Shown piece after piece: positions 35,685 through 44,006 of a stretch of DNA of 64,000 bases. The first letter of the stretch is position 1. Each line of letters starts with the position of its first letter. Source of the stretch: Achromobacter pulmonis. GTDB taxonomy: Bacteria > Pseudomonadota > Gammaproteobacteria > Burkholderiales > Burkholderiaceae_B. The notes beneath the pieces were generated by a model. The model did no database searches. It was not told the DNA's origin and saw only the letters and a list, made by a program, of their open reading frames with translations. Made by a program: the position numbers and the translations under genes. The stretch spans positions 248,001-312,000 of the forward strand of contig NZ_CADIJV010000003.1 in the NCBI RefSeq assembly GCF_902859765.1, given 5' to 3'.

Positions 35685-37628
35685 TCAAGCCGCCGCTTGC
35701 GCCAGGTTCGGCGCGGGCGTATCGCCAACGGATATAGGCGTCCAGGCGCGGCTGGCGGAATCCGGGGGCACGGCCGCGATCAGCGCGCGGGTGTAGGGAT
35801 GCCGGGGCCGTTCAAAGACCTCATCGACGGGGCCTTGTTCCACGACGTTGCCCTGGTGCAGCACCAGCACACGCGTGCACAGATAGCGGACGACGGCCAG
35901 GTCGTGCGACACGAACACCAGGGCGATGCCCAGTTCCTGCTTCAACCGCAGCAACAGGTTCAGGATCAGCGCCTGTACCGACACATCCAGACCTGAGACG
36001 ATTTCGTCGGCCACGATCAGACGCGGCGTCACGCATAGCGCGCGGGCGATGTTGACGCGCTGCTTCTGTCCGCCGGATAGCTGCGAGGGCAAGCGGTCCA
36101 CGGCCTCCGGCGGCAGGCCGACCGACGCCAACAGGCGCAGCGCCGCCTCCAGGCGCGCCGAACGCCCCGTGCCGGCGCCTGCGTCGGCGGGCGCAGCTTC
36201 CAAGATCTGGGTTACCAGCGAACCCACGGTGCGCCGCGGATTCAGGGCGGAATCGGGGTTCTGAAATACCAATTGCACGTCATGCGGGTTCGCCAGCGGC
36301 GCGCGGCCAGTGGCCGGCCGCAACGGCTTTGCGGAAGGCGTGTTGGCGGGAGGCCCGGATGTGCCATACACAATGCGGCCCGCGCTTGCCGGGACCATTC
36401 CGGCGATAAGGCGGGCAAGGCTGGTCTTGCCGCTGCCGCTTTCACCGACGATGCCCAGAAACTCCCCTTGCGCGACGGACAGCGACAAGGGCTGCAGGAT
36501 CTGCAGTTGGGGCCTGGCCTTGAACAGGCGCGCGCGCCCGGGATAGCTGAGCGCAACGTCGCTGAGCGTCACGACCGGTTCCGCGCGTGAAGACGGCATG
36601 GCGCGCATCGCCAGGAACGTGGCTCCGCCGTCGTCTGCCGGAGCGCGCAAGGGCGGAATGGACGGCAGGCAACGCGCGGCGCGCTCGCCGCCACGGTCGA
36701 GCAACGCGATATCGCGCTGGCCGCAAACGTCTTGACGCGACGGGCAGCGAGACGCAAACCGGCATCCGCGTAGCGTCGCGAAGTCACGCAAGCCGGGCAT
36801 GAAGTCGGGCAAGGTGCGCAGGGCCTGCGTCGGTGCCGTCATGCCTGGCGCGGATTCCTTCAGGCTGCGCGTGTAGGGATGCAGGGGCTCGTCCAGCACC
36901 TGGCGCGCCGAACCGAATTCCACCACTTCGCCGGCGTACAGGACGGCGATCGAATCGCAGACGTGCGCGGCCAAGCGCAGATCATGGGTCACCAACACCA
37001 CCGACGTCTTATGGCGCCGCTGTTGTTCCGCCAGCACCCGCATGATCTGCGCCTGGGTGATGACGTCCAGCGCGGTGGTGGGTTCGTCGGCAAAGATCAG
37101 TGCCGGGTCGCCGCAGAACGCCATGGCGATCAGAATGCGCTGGCACTGTCCGCCCGACATCTGGTGCGGATACCGCGCCAGCATGCCGGCCGCGTCGGCC
37201 AAGCCGACCTCGTGCAGGCGCTCCCTGGCATAAGACTCGTGCCGCGCCGCCGGGATGCCCACATGGCGCAGGTGTTCGAACAGTTGCTGGCGTATCGTCA
37301 GCGCGGGGTTGAGGCCGGACAGCGGCTCTTGCGGAATGAACGCAATCTGCCTCCCCAACATGGCGCGGTGCTGCGCGGCGGACAGCAGGGTCAAATCGAC
37401 GCCACGAAAATATATCGCGCCCTGCGTGATCGTGAACCCGGGAGGCAGGTTGCCCGCCACCATGCGGCCAACCATGCTTTTTCCCGCGCCCGATTCGCCG
37501 ACCAGGCCCAGCATGCGCCCCTCGGGAACCTCCAGGTCTATGCCGCGCAAAACGGCGGCGGGCAGGCGCTTGCCGCCCACGTCGACGGTTACGGTAAGCG
37601 TCAGGTTCTGCAAGCTCAACAGCGACAT
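35685..37628 (-). CDS. Fused dipeptide/oligopeptide ABC transporter ATPase (DppD-DppF type)
   Basis: The 647-residue protein contains two complete ATPase halves. The first has GESGAGKSM, MSGGQCQR and [11 protein letters not shown], and the Cys-rich oligopeptide tail (CRFASRCPSRQDVC). The second has GESGSGKTS, LSGGQKQR and IVADEIVSGLD. Such fusions power peptide/nickel/glutathione-type importers. ATG 37628 with AAGGA upstream is preferred over GTG 37646. It follows the DppC-type permease by 4 bp and is followed 29 bp later by the dioxygenase alpha gene. Confidence 0.92.
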   Translation of the reverse strand: MSLLSLQNLTLTVTVDVGGKRLPAAVLRGIDLEVPEGRMLGLVGESGAGKSMVGRMVAGNLPPGFTITQGAIYFRGVDLTLLSAAQHRAMLGRQIAFIPQEPLSGLNPALTIRQQLFEHLRHVGIPAARHESYARERLHEVGLADAAGMLARYPHQMSGGQCQRILIAMAFCGDPALIFADEPTTALDVITQAQIMRVLAEQQRRHKTSVVLVTHDLRLAAHVCDSIAVLYAGEVVEFGSARQVLDEPLHPYTRSLKESAPGMTAPTQALRTLPDFMPGLRDFATLRGCRFASRCPSRQDVCGQRDIALLDRGGERAARCLPSIPPLRAPADDGGATFLAMRAMPSSRAEPVVTLSDVALSYPGRARLFKARPQLQILQPLSLSVAQGEFLGIVGESGSGKTSLARLIAGMVPASAGRIVYGTSGPPANTPSAKPLRPATGRAPLANPHDVQLVFQNPDSALNPRRTVGSLVTQILEAAPADAGAGTGRSARLEAALRLLASVGLPPEAVDRLPSQLSGGQKQRVNIARALCVTPRLIVADEIVSGLDVSVQALILNLLLRLKQELGIALVFVSHDLAVVRYLCTRVLVLHQGNVVEQGPVDEVFERPRHPYTRALIAAVPPDSASRAWTPISVGDTPAPNLAQAAA

Positions 37629-37632
37629 GGCC

Positions 37633-38529
37633 CTAGTTCCTTCCACGCTTGCGCGGATCCAGCATCTGGCGCATGCCGTCGCTGAGCAAATTGAATCCGA
37701 ACACCGTCAACACAATGCCGGTCACCGGCGCGATCAGGGTCCAGATGGCTTCCTGCATGGTGCTGCGGGCGTCGGCGATCATGACACCCCAGGCAACAAC
37801 ATCAGCGGGCACCGACAGCCCGACAAAGCTGAGGATGGCCTCGACAATGATGGCGATGCCGATCTGCAGGCTGAACAAGGTGAGGATCAGCGGCACCAGG
37901 CCCGGCAGCATCTCGCGCACCATCACGCGCAGGTGGCCAAAGCCCATCAGCCGCGCCGCCGTCACATAGTCGTTGCGGCGGATCTTCAAAGCCTCGGCCC
38001 GCACCACCCGGCAGAACCGCGTCCAGTCCACCAGCACGATGGCAAGAATCACGTTACCCACGCCGGTGCCCAGTCCCACCATCAGGATCAGCGACAGCAC
38101 CACCGGCGGAAACGACATCCACAGGTCCACCAGATAGCCGATTGCCTTGTCCACGCGGCCGCCGAAATAGGCCGCCACCAGGGCCAGGGTGCAGCCGACA
38201 AGCATCGCGCCCATGGCGGCGCAAAGGCCCACCCACAAGGCCACGCGCGTGCCGAAGATCAGGCGCGACAGCACACAGCGGCCCAGGCTGTCGGTACCCA
38301 GCGGGTATTGCGACAACCCATCCGCCGCCCAGGCCGGCGGCAACAAGGGAGATAGCAGGTCCTGCGCCAGCGGGTCGTTCGGCGCAATGACGGGCGCAAA
38401 CAGCGCCACCGCCAGCAGCGCCAGCACAATCACCCCGCCCAGCGCCGCCTTGGGCGATGCGCGCAGCGCAGCCCACCAGCCAGACAGGCGGACGGCAACC
38501 GGGACCGCGTGAAAATTCAGCGTCGTCAT
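37633..38529 (-). CDS. Dipeptide-type ABC permease (DppC family)
   Basis: The 298-residue inner-membrane permease has the N-terminal helix then LGTDSLGRCVLSRLIFGTRVAL, the DppC signature. The coupling motif is YVTAARLMGFGHLRVMVREMLP, and it ends LSDGMRQMLDPRKR. The ATG overlaps the upstream stop by one base (TGATG). Confidence 0.92.
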   Translation of the reverse strand: MTTLNFHAVPVAVRLSGWWAALRASPKAALGGVIVLALLAVALFAPVIAPNDPLAQDLLSPLLPPAWAADGLSQYPLGTDSLGRCVLSRLIFGTRVALWVGLCAAMGAMLVGCTLALVAAYFGGRVDKAIGYLVDLWMSFPPVVLSLILMVGLGTGVGNVILAIVLVDWTRFCRVVRAEALKIRRNDYVTAARLMGFGHLRVMVREMLPGLVPLILTLFSLQIGIAIIVEAILSFVGLSVPADVVAWGVMIADARSTMQEAIWTLIAPVTGIVLTVFGFNLLSDGMRQMLDPRKRGRN

Positions 38530-39545
38530 CAGAGGTCTCTCAGGCGTGGGTCGATCACGGCATACAGGCAGTCAACGCTGGCATTGATCAGCAGGATCAC
38601 CGCGCAAAAGACCAGCGAAATGCCCTGGATCAACGGCAGGTCATGGTTGCGCACCGCCTGCACCATCATGTTGCCCAGGCCGGGGAAAGAGAAGATCATC
38701 TCGATCAGCAAGGTGCCGCCAAACAGAAAACCGAACTGCACGCCGATCAGCGTCAGCGTGGGCAAGAACGCGTTGCGCAGCATGTGGCGCAGAATCACGC
38801 GCCGTTCGGGCTGACCGCGCAGCCGCGCAACGGTTACGTATTGTTCGTGGCTGGCTTCCAGCAGGCTGGCGCGCAGCACCCGCACGATCAAGGGGCTGAA
38901 CCCCAGCGCTAACGCCAGGGCCGGCAACACCAGGTGCGATGCCGCGTCGCCCCATGCCGCCCAGCGACCCTGCAACAGGAAGTCCAGCAGCACGAAGCCG
39001 GTTGGCCCCGACATGGCCACGTCCGAACTGAACCTGCCCGAGAACGGCAGAATGGGCCAATGCACGCCGAAGCCCAGCATCAGGAATATTCCCCACAGGA
39101 ACCCGGGAATGGAGATCAGCAGCACCAGTCCCGTGTCGGCAATCAGTTCGCCGCGGCGGTCGTGCAGCACGTACAGCAGCAAGCCGCCCGGAACGCTGAT
39201 GGCAAGCGCCATGATGAGCGCGACGATCGATAGTTCCAACGTGGCCGGCAAGGTGGTTGCGATCAGTTGCGTGACCGGCACGCCGGAGCTGATGGAACGC
39301 CCCAGGTCGCCGTGCAGCACCTGCCCCAGCCAGATGCCGTATTGCACGATCAGGGACCGGTCCAGCCCCATCGTGTGCCGCAAGGCCTCGACTTCAGCGC
39401 TGGTTGCGCTGGGCGGCAGCATCATGCCCAAGGGGTCCGCGGGCAACAAGCGCAACACCACGAAGACCACTACGGACAGCGCCAGCATGGTGGGCACCGC
39501 CACCGCCAGCCGCCGCACAAAATGGGATACCAGCGCAGCCCACAT
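38529..39545 (-). CDS. Dipeptide-type ABC permease (DppB family)
   Basis: The 338-residue permease has the DppB features PADPLGMMLP, GLDRSLIVQYGIWLGQVLHGDLGRSI, the coupling loop YVTVARLRGQPERRVILRHMLRN and a C-terminal DCLYAVIDPRLRD. It overlaps the binding-protein stop by one base and the DppC-type permease by one base. Confidence 0.92.
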   Translation of the reverse strand: MWAALVSHFVRRLAVAVPTMLALSVVVFVVLRLLPADPLGMMLPPSATSAEVEALRHTMGLDRSLIVQYGIWLGQVLHGDLGRSISSGVPVTQLIATTLPATLELSIVALIMALAISVPGGLLLYVLHDRRGELIADTGLVLLISIPGFLWGIFLMLGFGVHWPILPFSGRFSSDVAMSGPTGFVLLDFLLQGRWAAWGDAASHLVLPALALALGFSPLIVRVLRASLLEASHEQYVTVARLRGQPERRVILRHMLRNAFLPTLTLIGVQFGFLFGGTLLIEMIFSFPGLGNMMVQAVRNHDLPLIQGISLVFCAVILLINASVDCLYAVIDPRLRDL

Positions 39546-41107
39546 CAGCGGCTCCAGCGATAGGTCGCGGGCAGGATGTAGCCGGTTTGATAGACCTGCA
39601 TGTCCACGGATTTCTTGGACGCCACCGTGGCCACGGATTGCAACAGCGGCAGGCTCCAGGCGTGTTCGGTGGCCAGGCGCGCCAGGTCGCGGTAGCCCTG
39701 GATGCGCTTGTCAGGGTCGGCCTGGGCCGCCAGCGCGTCGATGGTCTTGGCCAGTTCCGGTTCTTTCCAGGTGGAAAAGCGCAGGCGCGGGTCCAGGATC
39801 TTGCCGGCGAATATTTCGGGGTCGCCGGTGGCGTTGGCCCAGCTGTACAGCATTACGCCGGGCACCTTCGATGAATGGCTCAGTTCCAGGTACTTCGCCA
39901 GCGTGATCTCTTGCAAATCGGCCTGCACCCCGATCTGCGACCACATCTGCACAATGGCGCGCGCCATTTCGTAGTCGCTGGGAAAGGTGTTGTTGGTCGA
40001 CAGGAATTGGATCTTCAGCGGTTTGTCCGGTCCGTATCCCGCGCGAGCCAGCTCGGCCTGCGCCGCAGCCTTGTCAAACGCATAGTTGAAGCCGGCCACA
40101 TCGCCCGGCGACCCGGGCGTGGCCAACACGGAAAGCGGCTTGGCCACGTTGGCATAGAACGCCTTGGAAATGGCCTGCTTGTTGATGGCCAGGTGCAAGG
40201 CGCGGCGCACGTGCTCATTCTGGAATGCCGGCACATAGCTGGGAATCTGCAGGATGAAGATCTCGCTGTACGGATAGACCTCGGCCTTGAGCGCGGGGCT
40301 TTTGTTCAGGCGGTTCACTTCGCGCAGCGGAATCTGCACCGCGACGTCGGCCCGGCCCGATTCCAGCATCGCCACGCGCGCCGACGAATCCGGCACGAAC
40401 TCGAACACGACGCGCTTGATGGCGGGTTTCGGCCCCCAGTATTTGTCATACGCCTCCAGCACCACGCGAGACCCGCGTTCGTAGCGCACGACCTTGTACG
40501 GACCGGCGCCAATGGGCGCGGCCTGGAAGCCGTCTTCGCCCACTTTTTCGAAGTAGGCGTGGGGCAGGATGTACGAGGTAAGAAAACCCAGATAGTTCGG
40601 CGCCGTCGGGGTCGGCGTGGAAAAAACCATCGTGGCTTCGGTGGGGCTGCTGACTTGAATGTCTTGCAGCGCGCCGAAGAAGCCGTTGATGGCCAGGCGC
40701 TTGTCCTGCTTGGGGCGGTCTAGGAAACTGAACTTGAAATCGTCGGTCGTCAGCTTGGAGCCATCGTGGAACGTCACGTCGTCGCGCAGCACGATGCCCA
40801 GCCGCATATTCTTGTCGTCCAGCCAGCGCCAGCTTTTGATCAGCGCCGGTTGCAGCTTCAGATCCCCGTCTATGAACAGCGCGGAATCGAATACCGCCTT
40901 GTACAGCGACTGCCCCGCCGGGAACGTGACGGCGGTGGGATCCCATGACGGCACATCCACCGGATACGCGATTTTCAGTTCTTCCGGCGGCGCCGCCGGC
41001 TTGTCCGCCTGCGCCCACGCGGAGGACGCCATAAGCCCGCTGCACACCATTGCCAGACAGGCCACCAGGGCTCTGCCAAACCACCTTACCCACCCTGCGT
41101 CAATCAT
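39545..41107 (-). CDS. Periplasmic substrate-binding protein of the dipeptide-type ABC importer
   Basis: The 520-residue SBP_bac_5 protein has a signal peptide ending near SSAWAQA. Family phrases include VPSWDPTAVTFPAGQSLYKAVFDSALF, DVTFHDGSKLTTDDFKFS, IGAGPYKVVRYERGS and HVRRALHLAINKQAIS. ATG 41107 has GGAGG at good spacing. It is the first gene of the operon ending in the Rieske dioxygenase, so the ligand may be the aromatic substrate or a conjugate of it (inference). Confidence 0.9.
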   Translation of the reverse strand: MIDAGWVRWFGRALVACLAMVCSGLMASSAWAQADKPAAPPEELKIAYPVDVPSWDPTAVTFPAGQSLYKAVFDSALFIDGDLKLQPALIKSWRWLDDKNMRLGIVLRDDVTFHDGSKLTTDDFKFSFLDRPKQDKRLAINGFFGALQDIQVSSPTEATMVFSTPTPTAPNYLGFLTSYILPHAYFEKVGEDGFQAAPIGAGPYKVVRYERGSRVVLEAYDKYWGPKPAIKRVVFEFVPDSSARVAMLESGRADVAVQIPLREVNRLNKSPALKAEVYPYSEIFILQIPSYVPAFQNEHVRRALHLAINKQAISKAFYANVAKPLSVLATPGSPGDVAGFNYAFDKAAAQAELARAGYGPDKPLKIQFLSTNNTFPSDYEMARAIVQMWSQIGVQADLQEITLAKYLELSHSSKVPGVMLYSWANATGDPEIFAGKILDPRLRFSTWKEPELAKTIDALAAQADPDKRIQGYRDLARLATEHAWSLPLLQSVATVASKKSVDMQVYQTGYILPATYRWSR

Positions 41108-41159
41108 GAACGGCCTCCGATATCGGAATCGTTGCAAAGGCGCCCGGCACTGCCGCGCG

Positions 41160-41173
41160 AACAGTATACTGTT
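41160..41173. promoter_or_regulatory. Palindromic operator 1 (AACAGTATACTGTT)
   Basis: This is a perfect 14-bp palindrome, 53-66 bp upstream of the binding-protein start (minus strand). It is a variant of the second palindrome at 41247-41260, differing at one symmetric base pair. Confidence 0.6.
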
Positions 41174-41246
41174 GTGGATTTAAGCACTAGTAGTTGAACT
41201 TTAAACTAATTATTTACCCTAATATCAGTGGTTTACTAATCGCTTA

Positions 41247-41260
41247 AACAATATATTGTT
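41247..41260. promoter_or_regulatory. Palindromic operator 2 (AACAATATATTGTT)
   Basis: This is a perfect 14-bp palindrome with centre 87 bp from the first one, nearer the V4R/GntR genes. The pair fits the size of FCD-GntR operators, and the GntR gene at 41847 is the obvious candidate to bind. Confidence 0.6.
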
Positions 41261-41333
41261 AAGGGATAACCCCGCCCTGAGAGCCGCTACACCCGCCTCC
41301 ACGCCCCGCCGGCCCGGCTATGGAACAGATCAA

Positions 41334-41831
41334 ATGGGACAACTGCAAGAACGCTTGGTATGGGACGCCGATGCAGGCGCCATCCTGGATGCCGACCGCC
41401 GCTACGTCATGCTGCGCGCCGACGTACTGATGGGGCTGTTCGCCGCCCTGCCCCCCGCGCAACGCGACGCCGCACTTGGCAGCCTGCAGGCATCGGTGCG
41501 CAGCCACGGCGGCGCATCCGCGCGGGCCTATCAGACGCAAGGCGCGCCCGACCGCGCGCAGTTTCTGCAAGTGATGGCGCAGGCCGCCGCCGACCTGGGC
41601 TGGGGAGTCTGGCGCTTCCAGACGGCCGGCGCGGACGCGCTGGCGCTAGAGGTGGACAACAGCCCGTTCGCGATGGCAATCACCGGGTCCGACCGCCCGG
41701 TCTGCCATGCGATTACAGGTATGCTGGAGGCCGTCAGCGCATTGGTCGCCGGCAAAGCAAGCACGTTTCGCGAGACCCGGTGCGCCAGCATGGGCGCGCC
41801 TTGTTGCACGTTCCAGGCGCAAAACGATTAA
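41334..41831 (+). CDS. V4R-domain (4-vinyl reductase-like) protein
   Basis: From ATG 41334 the protein has 165 residues and ends with the V4R metal/ligand motif ETRCASMGAPCCTFQ. The N-terminal part (DRRYVMLRADVLMGLFAALP) resembles the sensor domain of XylR/DmpR-type regulators. No DNA-binding domain is present. Stand-alone V4R proteins are thought to bind small aromatic ligands. The gene is divergent from the transporter/dioxygenase operon, and the GntR gene follows 15 bp later. A TTG at 41256 would add 26 residues but lies inside palindrome 2. Confidence 0.7.
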   Translation: MGQLQERLVWDADAGAILDADRRYVMLRADVLMGLFAALPPAQRDAALGSLQASVRSHGGASARAYQTQGAPDRAQFLQVMAQAAADLGWGVWRFQTAGADALALEVDNSPFAMAITGSDRPVCHAITGMLEAVSALVAGKASTFRETRCASMGAPCCTFQAQND

Positions 41832-41846
41832 GGCCGACAGGCAGTG

Positions 41847-42557
41847 ATGAAGGCAAAAAACAGAACCAGAGACACGGCGCGCAAGCCGAACCTGCGCGAA
41901 CAGGTGTACGGCATCGTCCGAGAGCGCATACAGATGGGCCTGATCCGTCTGGAAGACCGGCTGGTGGATCACGACATTGCCGAAGAGCTCGAGGTGTCGC
42001 GCATGCCCGTGCGCGAAGCGCTGATGCAGCTCAAGAGCGAAGGCCTGCTGGAAGGCACGGCGCGCGGCTTCGTGCTGCGCCGGTTCACGCTGGGCGAGAT
42101 GAACGAGATTTTCGAGATCCGCACGTTGCTTGAGCCCGCCGCGGCCGCCTCGGCCTCGGTGCACGCCGGCCCCAAGGGCCTGGCCGACATGAAGGCTGCC
42201 CTGGAATGCGCCGAAGACGCGCATGCCCGCACCGACATTGACGAATTCATGCGCAGCAACGCGCATTTCCGGTGGGCCTGGCTGACCATGGTGCCCAACC
42301 GCGAGCTGGCCGAGGTGATCTCACGCTACATCGATCACGTGCAGGTGGTGCGCCTGGTGACGATGGACGACAAGGAAATCCGCAGCATCATCCTTCAGGG
42401 CATGCGGGGCCTGTACGAAGCGTTTCTATCCGGCGACACCGAACTCGTGCGTATCCGCATGCTGGGCCACGCCCGCGCGGCGGCGGCCTGTTATTACAGC
42501 GCCTATCAAAAGATGCTGGAGCAGTCCGCCCAAGAGCAGGCCACGAACCGCGCCTAG
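41847..42557 (+). CDS. GntR family regulator, FCD subfamily
   Basis: The 236-residue protein has a winged helix (LREQVYGIVRERIQMGLIRLEDRLVDHDIAEELEVSRMPVREALMQLKSEGLLE) and a helical FCD ligand domain (FEIRTLLEPAAAAS, FMRSNAHFRWA, YYSAYQKML). It likely represses the divergent transporter/dioxygenase operon, and perhaps its own V4R-gntR unit, through the twin palindromes at 41160 and 41247. GTG 41844 is an alternative start. Confidence 0.88.
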   Translation: MKAKNRTRDTARKPNLREQVYGIVRERIQMGLIRLEDRLVDHDIAEELEVSRMPVREALMQLKSEGLLEGTARGFVLRRFTLGEMNEIFEIRTLLEPAAAASASVHAGPKGLADMKAALECAEDAHARTDIDEFMRSNAHFRWAWLTMVPNRELAEVISRYIDHVQVVRLVTMDDKEIRSIILQGMRGLYEAFLSGDTELVRIRMLGHARAAAACYYSAYQKMLEQSAQEQATNRA

Positions 42558-42686
42558 CGTGTGCGCGGCCGTCGCCGCGCTATTCCAGCGCCACCGGCAC
42601 CGGCTTGGCGCGGAGGACGGGAAGAGGCCAAAGAACACGCGCGAATTTGCGCTGCCTGGGCCCAAAAAAGTAAGTCGTTGATGCTA

Positions 42687-42761
42687 TGGCGCGCCCGACA
42701 GGAATCGAACCTGTATCAAGAGCTTCGGAAACTCTCATTCTATCCATTGAACTACGGGCGC
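42687..42761 (-). tRNA. tRNA-Arg, anticodon CCG
   Basis: The minus strand folds into a complete cloverleaf: acceptor GCGCCCG/CGGGCGC, an AGAGT/GCTCT anticodon stem with loop TTCCGAA (anticodon CCG, reading CGG), a T-arm ACAGG-TTCGATT-CCTGT and an encoded 3' CCA. It stands alone, between the GntR gene and the cytochrome gene. Confidence 0.95.
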
Positions 42762-42854
42762 AGCGCAAGGAGGCGGTATTGTACCCAGTTTTCCGCAATC
42801 TGCATGAAGGTGATGGATTCGCCGGGAAAACTGCGTGAAAACCCCGTCCGGCTG

Positions 42855-42886
42855 TTGGACGCGCGTCCCTGACACCGTTATATAAT
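42855..42886 (+). promoter_or_regulatory. Putative sigma-70 promoter of the cytochrome gene
   Basis: TTGGAC (42855-42860) and a TTATATAAT-type -10 (42878-42886) are spaced 17 bp if TTATAT is used. The -35 lies in a 12-bp palindrome GGACGCGCGTCC (42857-42868). The leader to the ATG at 42992 is about 100 nt. Confidence 0.45.
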
Positions 42887-42991
42887 CCAGCGTTTGCTTG
42901 CAAGGCGGTCTGCTTTTTGCCGCCCTTTGTGCAGTACTGATTTTCTGTTGCCGCCGCCAGGCGCCCCGGTACCCGTTAGCAGGATTTGGTC

Positions 42992-43921
42992 ATGAGCAAC
43001 GAGCAGGAACACATAGAAGAGCACTCCTCCCCCATCAAGACCCCGAAGCAACTGATCGTCACGGTCATTCTGGCTTTCGTGGTGCCTATCGCCATCATCA
43101 TCCTACTGGTGAACATGGTCGCCTCGGGCGCCAAGGTCGGCGCCGGCTCGGACACGCTATCGAGTGAGGCCGTCACCAAGCGCATCGCCCCTGTTGCCGG
43201 GTTCGAATTGGTCGACGCCAATGCCCCCAAGGTCTTCAAGACCGGCGAGCAAGTCTTCGCCGCGGTCTGTACGGCCTGTCATACCGCCGGCGTGGCGGGC
43301 GCGCCCAAGGTCGGTGACAACGCCGCTTGGGCCCCCTTCATCCAGTCCGGCTTCGACACCATGCTGAACGTGGCCCTGCACGGCAAGGGCGGCATGCCCG
43401 CCAAGGGCGGCAACCCGACGCTGTCCGATTACGAAGTCGCACGCGCCGTGGTCTACATGGCCAACAAGTCCGGCGGGTCGCTGCCGGAGCCGGCCGCGCC
43501 GGCTGAAGACGGCGCCCAGAAGGAAGCCGAGGCTGCGCCGGCTGCCGCGGCTCCCGTTGCCGCTGCGGCTCCTGCCGCTGCTGCCCCCGCAGCCGCCCCC
43601 GCCGCTGCCGCTGCTGCCCCCGCCACTGCCGCTGCTGCCCCCGCCGCCGCACCCGCGCCGCAACAGACTGCCGCGGTCAACCCCGCCGGCGAAAAGCTCT
43701 ACAAGAGCGTCTGTTTCGCCTGCCACGCCACCGGCGTGGCCAACGCCCCCAAGTTCGGCGACAAGGCCGCCTGGGAGCCCTACATCAAGACCGGCATGGA
43801 CGCCATGGTCAAGGTCGCGATGCAGGGCAAGCCGCCCATGCCGCCCAAGGGCGGCGCGGCCAACGCCTCGGAAGACGACATCCGCGCGGCCGTGCAATAC
43901 ATGGTGAACGCGGCCAAGTAA
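42992..43921 (+). CDS. Membrane-anchored diheme cytochrome c (c5 family)
   Basis: The 309-residue protein has one N-terminal transmembrane anchor (about 21-43) and two cytochrome c5-like domains. The first has CTACH (Cys 93, Cys 96, His 97) with Met in GGMPAKGG. The second has CFACH (Cys 241, Cys 244, His 245) with Met in PPMPPKGG. An Ala/Pro-rich linker (about 168-229) joins them. It should carry electrons in the periplasm for the respiratory chain. ATG 42992 follows AGGA by seven bases. A strong terminator follows. Confidence 0.93.
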   Translation: MSNEQEHIEEHSSPIKTPKQLIVTVILAFVVPIAIIILLVNMVASGAKVGAGSDTLSSEAVTKRIAPVAGFELVDANAPKVFKTGEQVFAAVCTACHTAGVAGAPKVGDNAAWAPFIQSGFDTMLNVALHGKGGMPAKGGNPTLSDYEVARAVVYMANKSGGSLPEPAAPAEDGAQKEAEAAPAAAAPVAAAAPAAAAPAAAPAAAAAAPATAAAAPAAAPAPQQTAAVNPAGEKLYKSVCFACHATGVANAPKFGDKAAWEPYIKTGMDAMVKVAMQGKPPMPPKGGAANASEDDIRAAVQYMVNAAK

Positions 43922-43960
43922 GCCACGCGCACACCCTTCGCGCCGCCCGGCGCAGGACGA

Positions 43961-43993
43961 AAAAAAGCCCTTCGATGCGTCGAAGGGCTTTTT
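43961..43993. terminator. Bidirectional intrinsic terminator
   Basis: The stem GCCCTTCGA/TCGAAGGGC with a TGCG loop is flanked by an A6 run before and T5 after. It can end both the cytochrome transcript (plus) and the HAD transcript (minus, stop at 44007). Confidence 0.9.
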
Positions 43994-44006
43994 ACTTGGC
44001 GCGGCC

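Noticed and set aside
42580-42903. Short reading frames around the tRNA
   Set aside because: They overlap the tRNA-Arg gene and the cytochrome leader, with no ribosome site or motif. I also saw no integrase or attachment repeat next to the tRNA.
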